A stretch of DNA of 11,235 nt. Source: Bacillota bacterium (lineage in GTDB: Bacteria > Bacillota_E > Symbiobacteriia > JAMDAP01). Both the position numbers and the translations under genes were made by a program. Position 1 is the first letter of the stretch; each line of letters opens with the position of its first letter. The notes below the pieces were generated by a model. The model saw only the letters and a list, made by a program, of their open reading frames with translations, made no database searches and was not told the origin of the DNA. The stretch is taken from assembly GCA_023484675.1 (NCBI GenBank), contig JAMDAP010000026.1:1-11235 (forward strand). Reading direction: 5' to 3'. Positions 7,466-11,235 of this stretch are shown in pieces.

Positions 7466-8206
7466 TCACCCGGTTCTAGTATGCCGCAGCGAACCCCCTC
7501 TGCGGGTCATCGCTACTCTTAGCACGTAGGATGGAGCCAATTCCTCCAACCACTGGCCGCCGGCGGCCCGCACCTGTGCAGCCAGTTCGGCCAGGGTCGC
7601 CGCTTCAATGCCACTGCTCGCAGTGAGCTGCACCCCCTCGGCAATGAGCTCAGTCCGGTATTCCCCCGCCTCATCCGACAGGCGCACAATAAGCGGCTGC
7701 AAGGCCCCGCTGCGAGACAGTCCCATAATCAGAAGCTCCAGCACCTGGCCCAGCGCCTCCACGAAAACATGAGGCGGGTCGGCAAGGGCACCGCTGACCT
7801 CCCAACGCACGTCCAGCTCATTGGCTTCCGCCAGGGAGGACTTGGTCAAGAGCAGCCCCAGGACCTCCAGGCTCTTGATGCGAAGGATCTGGCTCTCTTG
7901 CTCCCGCTTCTTGCGAATGCCGTCAATGTATTCCAGCACATGGTCCGGCTTCTTGAGCTGAAGCCAACCGGAGATGACCTGCAGATGGTTCATGAAGCCG
8001 TGCCGCTGGTTGCGAATCACCTTGACCAGGTCCTGCCCCAGGGCGTCTCGAAGCCGCTGCGCCTCCACCGCTTCGCGAAGGCGCCGCCGGCGTTCCCAGT
8101 ACCAGAGGAGGCCAAAGATCAGCGTTGTCAATAGGAACAACCAGCCGGCAAAGGAAACCACGGGAATCGCCCCCAAAGACAGAAAGGCCCCAGGCTGGCT
8201 AAGCAC
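7466..8206 (-). CDS. Spo0B-like sensor-kinase-type phosphotransferase, membrane anchored
   Basis: The central segment RNQRHGFMNHLQVISGWLQL (residues 65-84) matches the Spo0B alpha-helical dimerisation domain (SPOB_a); His69 corresponds to the phosphorylated His of Spo0B in RHDWMNKLQ. In Bacillus, Spo0B passes phosphate from Spo0F to Spo0A to start sporulation, and its gene lies next to obg as here. Unlike the soluble Bacillus protein, this one has a hydrophobic N-terminal helix (about 17-37) followed by WYWERRRR, consistent with one membrane anchor with the kinase part inside. The C-terminal part (about 125-246) is degenerate: I see no N-box or Gly-rich ATP motifs, as in Spo0B. The start is uncertain. 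GTG 8206 lacks a clear ribosome binding site; GTG 8161 has GGGGGCG 6-8 nt upstream and would still keep most of the helix. Its partners cannot be read from this window. Confidence 0.83.
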   Translation of the reverse strand: MLSQPGAFLSLGAIPVVSFAGWLFLLTTLIFGLLWYWERRRRLREAVEAQRLRDALGQDLVKVIRNQRHGFMNHLQVISGWLQLKKPDHVLEYIDGIRKKREQESQILRIKSLEVLGLLLTKSSLAEANELDVRWEVSGALADPPHVFVEALGQVLELLIMGLSRSGALQPLIVRLSDEAGEYRTELIAEGVQLTASSGIEAATLAELAAQVRAAGGQWLEELAPSYVLRVAMTRRGGSLRHTRTG

Positions 8207-8220
8207 TGGGGCGCTTGCTG

Positions 8221-8502
8221 CTAGAGTGCAACGCGATTCGGCAGGATGTTGACCTGCTTGCGATCCTTGCCCTTCTGTTGGAAAGCCACATATCCGTCGA
8301 TCTTGGCGAACAGCGTATCATCCTTGCCGATGCCCACGTTGTCACCGGGGTGCACCGGCGTGCCCCGCTGCCGGACGAGGATGCTGCCGGCGCTGACAAA
8401 CTGACCGTCAAACCGCTTGATGCCAAGCATCTTGGGGTTGGAGTCACGGCCGTTGCGTGAGCTGCCGACGCCCTTCTTATGTGCAAAGCGCTGCAGAAGC
8501 AT
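8221..8502 (-). CDS. rpmA: 50S ribosomal protein L27
   Basis: Large-subunit protein whose N-terminus reaches towards the peptidyl transferase centre. The 93-residue protein has the family signature [26 protein letters not shown] and ends with a typical [19 protein letters not shown]. It carries a short presequence MLLQRF before AHKKG, comparable to the Firmicutes extension (for example MLRLDLQFF before A) that Prp removes; cleavage after Phe6 would expose Ala7. The start is ATG at 8500-8502, with GGAGG 10 nt upstream inside the end of prp. It follows the prp stop by only 3 nt, so the substrate and its protease are cotranscribed. It is the only gene in the window with an undisputed ATG start. 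Confidence 0.98.
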   Translation of the reverse strand: MLLQRFAHKKGVGSSRNGRDSNPKMLGIKRFDGQFVSAGSILVRQRGTPVHPGDNVGIGKDDTLFAKIDGYVAFQQKGKDRKQVNILPNRVAL

Positions 8503-8505
8503 AGC

Positions 8506-8841
8506 TCATTCTCCTCCGTTCACTTCAGTAATGCGTACATAGCGGCGATAGTCCTTGGCGATGTCGCGCAGCCCCAAGATCATCGTCTCGATGATGGCCT
8601 GTGCCTTGACCTCCTGCGCCTGGGCCAGCGGCGGCAGTTCGCAGCGGACAAAACCATCCTCCATCTCCACCTGCGGCTGCACACCAGCCACCCGCTGCAG
8701 ACCGAGGACCGCCGCCTCGCTTAGGGCCGTAACCCCGGCGCAGACGATGTCCTCGCCATGGGGGGCGAAACCGGAATGTCCCGTCACCGTGAAGCCGGTC
8801 ACCCAGCCTGCCCGGTCCCGGCGCACCTCGGCCTTAATCAC
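8506..8841 (-). CDS. prp: Ribosomal-processing cysteine protease Prp (YsxB family)
   Basis: Cysteine protease that trims the N-terminal extension of ribosomal protein L27 in Firmicutes and relatives. The 111-residue protein has both catalytic residues in their known contexts: His22 in TGHSGFAPHGEDIVCAG and Cys34 in the same segment. Start is GTG at 8839-8841, 3 nt after the rplU stop, with GAGGCG just upstream inside rplU. It sits between rplU and rpmA, the standard position. Older annotations call this family DUF464 or ribosomal-associated protein. Confidence 0.96.
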   Translation of the reverse strand: MIKAEVRRDRAGWVTGFTVTGHSGFAPHGEDIVCAGVTALSEAAVLGLQRVAGVQPQVEMEDGFVRCELPPLAQAQEVKAQAIIETMILGLRDIAKDYRRYVRITEVNGGE

Positions 8842-8844
8842 GAT

Positions 8845-9159
8845 TTACGCCTCGATGCTCTCGATCTTCAGCCGGGTGAACGGCTGACGGTGGCCATAGC
8901 GACGGCGGTAGTTGGCTTTGCTCTTATACTTGAAGACAAGAATCTTGGCCAACTTGCCCTGCTCAACCACTTCCGCCGACACCTTGGCTCCGGTCACCGT
9001 GGGCGTGCCCACGATCATCTGGCCGTCATCCTTGCTCACGGCAAGAACGCGGTCCAGCGTAACCTTGCCGCCCACTTCGGCTTCCAGCTTCTCGACCCGT
9101 ACCACGTCGCCGGCCGCCACACGAAGCTGCTTGCCGCCGGCTTCCACGATTGCGTACAC
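8845..9159 (-). CDS. rplU: 50S ribosomal protein L21
   Basis: Large-subunit protein that binds 23S rRNA and interacts with L20. The 104-residue protein is a normal length and carries [10 protein letters not shown] at the N-terminus and the signature [24 protein letters not shown] near the end. Start is GTG at 9157-9159, with GGAGG 7 nt upstream. It is the first gene of the ribosomal cluster and has its own strong promoter and a leader of about 130 nt. Confidence 0.98.
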   Translation of the reverse strand: MYAIVEAGGKQLRVAAGDVVRVEKLEAEVGGKVTLDRVLAVSKDDGQMIVGTPTVTGAKVSAEVVEQGKLAKILVFKYKSKANYRRRYGHRQPFTRLKIESIEA

Positions 9160-9290
9160 GAAGACACCTCCAACCCAGACTCGCCGGCAGGGCAGCGAAA
9201 GTTGCGGCTAGAACCGTCAGGACGCCACAACACCGCATTTACAGCCCTGAACCGAGCGGTTGGCGGACGAGAGCAAACGCTGCGCCCACA
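9160..9290 (-). promoter_or_regulatory. rplU 5' leader with an 8-bp stem, candidate L21-type autoregulatory leader
   Basis: Between the inferred transcription start (about 9291) and the rplU start there are about 130 nt without a gene. On the minus strand GTTGTGGC (9224-9231) pairs with GCCGCAAC (9201-9208), using one G-U pair, around a 15-nt loop; the G-U would be an A-C mismatch on the other strand. Firmicutes rplU operons are known to have a structured L21 leader. I cannot confirm a match to that family by eye, so this is a candidate only. Confidence 0.35.
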
Positions 9291-9297
9291 TTTAGAA

Positions 9298-9326
9298 ATG
9301 ATAGCATCCGCCCGGCCGGCTGTCAA
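9298..9326 (-). promoter_or_regulatory. Sigma-A-type promoter for the rplU-prp-rpmA cluster
   Basis: On the minus strand TTGACA (9321-9326) and TATCAT (9298-9303) are 17 nt apart: a perfect -35 box, and a -10 box with five of six consensus matches. It lies 37 nt beyond the rng stop, so the ribosomal-protein cluster can be transcribed independently of rng. I see no terminator between rng and this promoter, so read-through is possible. Confidence 0.88.
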
Positions 9327-9362
9327 CGAAAGACACGCCAACCGACGGATGATTTAACGGTC

Positions 9363-11048
9363 CTAAATCAAGTGGGCCTTGGCGTAGGTGCGGAAGGCCT
9401 TGACCACTTCGATCCGCACCCGCTCGCCGACGCGGCCGCCCCCGCCTTCAATGTCGACCACGTAGCCGTCGACACGAGCGATGCCATCCACCGGGTTGGT
9501 GGCGTGGGGTTCCTCCACCTTAAGTTCGAGCTGCTGGCCCGCCCGTACCGGCAAGGCCTTGGCCTCCACTTCTTCACGGGTGCCCAAGGCCCGCAGATTC
9601 ATGGTCTCCAGGTGGCAGTCGGAATCGCCCTTGACATAGACCAGCTTGCCTGTCTCCCGCTCCAGGTCGCGCAGGTTGGCGCCGCCGGAGCCGATGAGCA
9701 GGGCCGCCACGCTGGGATGGACCTCGATCAACACGGCTTCGCTGCTGGTGTGCTTCAGAATCCGCTTGATGTCGGCGCGGACCTTACGGGACATGGTCTC
9801 CTCCGACAGCACCTTGCCGCGGCCATCGCAGTAGGGGCACGCCCGCTGCAGCACGTCGTCCAGGGACTGGCGCACCTTCTTGCGGGTCATTTCCACCAGG
9901 CCGAGTTGGGTCAGCCCGAGGACGTTGGTCTTGGTCCGGTCGGCGCGAACCGCCTCTTCCAAAGCCTTCAGCACCTGCTGGCGGTGCTCCGGCACTTCCA
10001 TATCAATGAAGTCGACGACGATAATGCCGCCGATGTCCCGCAGCCGGATCTGGTGGGCAATCTCCCGCGCCGCCTCCAGGTTCGTCTTGAACACCGTATC
10101 GGCCAGGTTGGTGGTACCGACGAATTTGCCTGTGTTGACGTCGATGGAGGTCAGGGCCTCGGTCCGGTCGATGACGATATAGCCGCCGGACTTCAGCCAA
10201 ACCCGCCGCTTCAAGGCCTTCTCAATCTCCGGTTCAACACCGTAGGCGTCAAATAAGGAACGCTCCTGGGGACTGTGGTAGTGGACGCGGGGCTTCAGCT
10301 CCGGGGCCGTCAGGTCCAACAGCTCCAGCACCTTCTCGTACTCCTGGCGGGAGTCGATGGTCAACTTGTCCACGTCCTCCGAGAAGGCGTCCCGAACCAC
10401 CCGCAGCAGCAGGCCCAGGTCCTTGTGCAGCACCGCCGGGGCCCCGGCCACCTTGGCCTTGGCCTGGATGCGCTCCCAGAGACGGGCCAGAAACTCCACG
10501 TCGCGGCTGAGTTCCTCTTCCTCCGCGCCTTCGGCCACGGTCCGCACGATGAGCCCCGACCCCTCCGGCTTGATGGACTCGGCCAGCTTGCGCAGCCGCT
10601 CCCGCTTCGCCTCGTCCTCGATGCGTCGGGAGACGCCCACGTAGTCCACGCCAGGCATGAGCACCAGGTAGCGCCCGGGCAGGGTCAGATGGCGCGTCAC
10701 CCGCGCCCCTTTGGTGCCGATGGGCTCTTTGGCCACCTGCGCCACGATTTCCTGTCCTTCCTTGACCACGTCGCCAATGCTGGCGTGGCGAAGGTCGGGC
10801 AGGTCATCCTCGTCCTCCTTGATGGGCAGCGCGTCGTCCACGTAGAGGAAGGCGTTGCGCTCCAACCCGATGTTGACGAAGGCCGCCTGCATCCCGGGCA
10901 GGACGTTCTCCACCCGCCCCTTGTAGATGTTGCCGGCCACCCTCTGGCCGGTGGGACGTTCAATGGCGATCTCAACCAGACTGCCGTGTTCGACGGTTGC
11001 GACCCGAGTTTCCTCGTGGTCGACGTTGACCACAATCTCCTTGGACAC
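9363..11048 (-). CDS. rng: Ribonuclease E/G family endoribonuclease
   Basis: Endoribonuclease that cuts single-stranded RNA in rRNA maturation and mRNA decay. The 561-residue protein is a little longer than E. coli RNase G (about 489). In order: an S1-like domain inserted near the N-terminus (about 34-110, with GNIYKGRVENVLPGMQAAFV); the catalytic aspartates Asp303 (SIDVNTGKF) and Asp346 (IIVVDFIDM), at the same numbers as in E. coli RNase E; the TRKKVRQSL segment; and the Zn-link CPYCDGRG with Cys404 and Cys407. After the small domain, a C-terminal stretch (about 499-561, PVRAGQQLELKVEEPH... to the end) resembles a TRAM-type RNA-binding domain. The long unstructured degradosome scaffold of enterobacterial RNase E is absent. 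The GTG start at 11046-11048 has AGGAG 8 nt upstream. In Firmicutes this gene commonly precedes rplU, as here. Confidence 0.97.
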   Translation of the reverse strand: MSKEIVVNVDHEETRVATVEHGSLVEIAIERPTGQRVAGNIYKGRVENVLPGMQAAFVNIGLERNAFLYVDDALPIKEDEDDLPDLRHASIGDVVKEGQEIVAQVAKEPIGTKGARVTRHLTLPGRYLVLMPGVDYVGVSRRIEDEAKRERLRKLAESIKPEGSGLIVRTVAEGAEEEELSRDVEFLARLWERIQAKAKVAGAPAVLHKDLGLLLRVVRDAFSEDVDKLTIDSRQEYEKVLELLDLTAPELKPRVHYHSPQERSLFDAYGVEPEIEKALKRRVWLKSGGYIVIDRTEALTSIDVNTGKFVGTTNLADTVFKTNLEAAREIAHQIRLRDIGGIIVVDFIDMEVPEHRQQVLKALEEAVRADRTKTNVLGLTQLGLVEMTRKKVRQSLDDVLQRACPYCDGRGKVLSEETMSRKVRADIKRILKHTSSEAVLIEVHPSVAALLIGSGGANLRDLERETGKLVYVKGDSDCHLETMNLRALGTREEVEAKALPVRAGQQLELKVEEPHATNPVDGIARVDGYVVDIEGGGGRVGERVRIEVVKAFRTYAKAHLI

Positions 11049-11066
11049 AGGAGTCACTCCTGGGAA

Positions 11067-11094
11067 GGCCGGGGGCAACAACAGCCCCGCGGCC
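11067..11094 (-). promoter_or_regulatory. Strong GC hairpin in the rng leader
   Basis: On the plus strand GGCCGGGGGC (11067-11076) pairs over 10 positions with GCCCCGCGGCC (11084-11094), leaving one bulged base and a 7-nt loop. It ends 18 nt before the rng start, next to its ribosome binding site. No U-tract follows in the direction of transcription, so it is more likely a leader structure than a terminator. A link to RNase autoregulation is inference. Confidence 0.45.
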
Positions 11095-11162
11095 AATAAA
11101 GTTGGGTCGGGAACAGGAAGGACCCGTAGGCCCGCAAAGGCATTATGACCTGTGGCCCGTTC

Positions 11163-11192
11163 ATTATACTCCAGTTCCTGCCATACTGACTA
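11163..11192 (-). promoter_or_regulatory. Probable promoter for rng
   Basis: The minus strand has a perfect TATAAT (11163-11168). Upstream at 18 nt is TAGTCA (11187-11192), four of six matches to the -35 box. Transcription would begin near 11156, giving a leader of about 108 nt with the hairpin at 11067-11094. The weak -35 makes this less certain than the other two promoters. The remaining sequence to the right edge holds no recognisable gene. Confidence 0.55.
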
Positions 11193-11235
11193 TGTATGCT
11201 GCAGTCGAGTCATTGCTGCCGGAGCAGTTCCCCAG

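Noticed and set aside
9150..10256. Long plus-strand open frame of 368 codons opposite rng
   Set aside because: It is antisense to a gene with all catalytic residues of RNase E/G. Its composition (rich in His, Gln, Leu, Gly, Asp) is typical of the shadow frame in GC-rich DNA, and it has no domain.
11142..11147. Second possible -10 box (CATAAT) in the rng leader
   Set aside because: No acceptable -35 box lies 16-18 nt upstream, and the TATAAT at 11163 is better.

Overview
The window looks like chromosomal core sequence from a GC-rich (roughly 60% or more by eye), endospore-forming member of the Firmicutes, probably a Clostridia-type lineage. Three things point there. The gene order rplU-prp-rpmA-spo0B-like-obgE-nadD-yqeK-rsfS-leuS is the classic Firmicutes cluster. 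Ribosomal protein L27 carries a cleavable presequence, and its protease Prp is encoded next to it. leuS is headed by a T-box leader. The genus cannot be read from the sequence. Starts are strongly biased to GTG and TTG.

Layout. All complete genes lie on the minus strand, so transcription runs from high to low coordinates. First comes rng (RNase E/G, 9363-11048), with its own leader and probable promoter. A near-consensus promoter (9298-9326) then drives rplU, prp, rpmA, a membrane-anchored Spo0B-like protein, obgE, nadD, yqeK and rsfS (9159 down to 4355). The genes are tightly packed except for about 200 bp between yqeK and rsfS. A second strong promoter (4281-4309) starts a T-box leader with Leu specifier CTC, which controls leuS and, 62 bp further on, pgsA. 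On the plus strand, entering from the left edge, is the C-terminal end of a GvpL/GvpF gas vesicle protein. It converges on pgsA across a 278-bp noncoding stretch that holds two 10-bp hairpins.

Together the genes cover ribosome and RNA metabolism (L21, L27, Prp, Obg, RsfS, RNase G), NAD synthesis (NadD), dinucleotide turnover (YqeK), leucyl-tRNA charging and phospholipid synthesis (PgsA). This is ordinary core content.

The real surprise is a 77-bp near-perfect palindrome (3982-4058) inside the leuS T-box leader, where stem III would be expected. On the minus strand it has the length, acceptor stem (including the G3-U70 alanine identity pair), GGC anticodon loop, T arm and encoded CCA end of a tRNA-Ala. 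Its D-arm side, however, has been replaced by an inverted copy of its own 3' half. It ends in ACCA only 18 nt before the UGGU of the T-box sequence that normally captures the tRNA end, so a cis effect on the switch is possible. No CRISPR array, insertion sequence or intact mobile element was seen.
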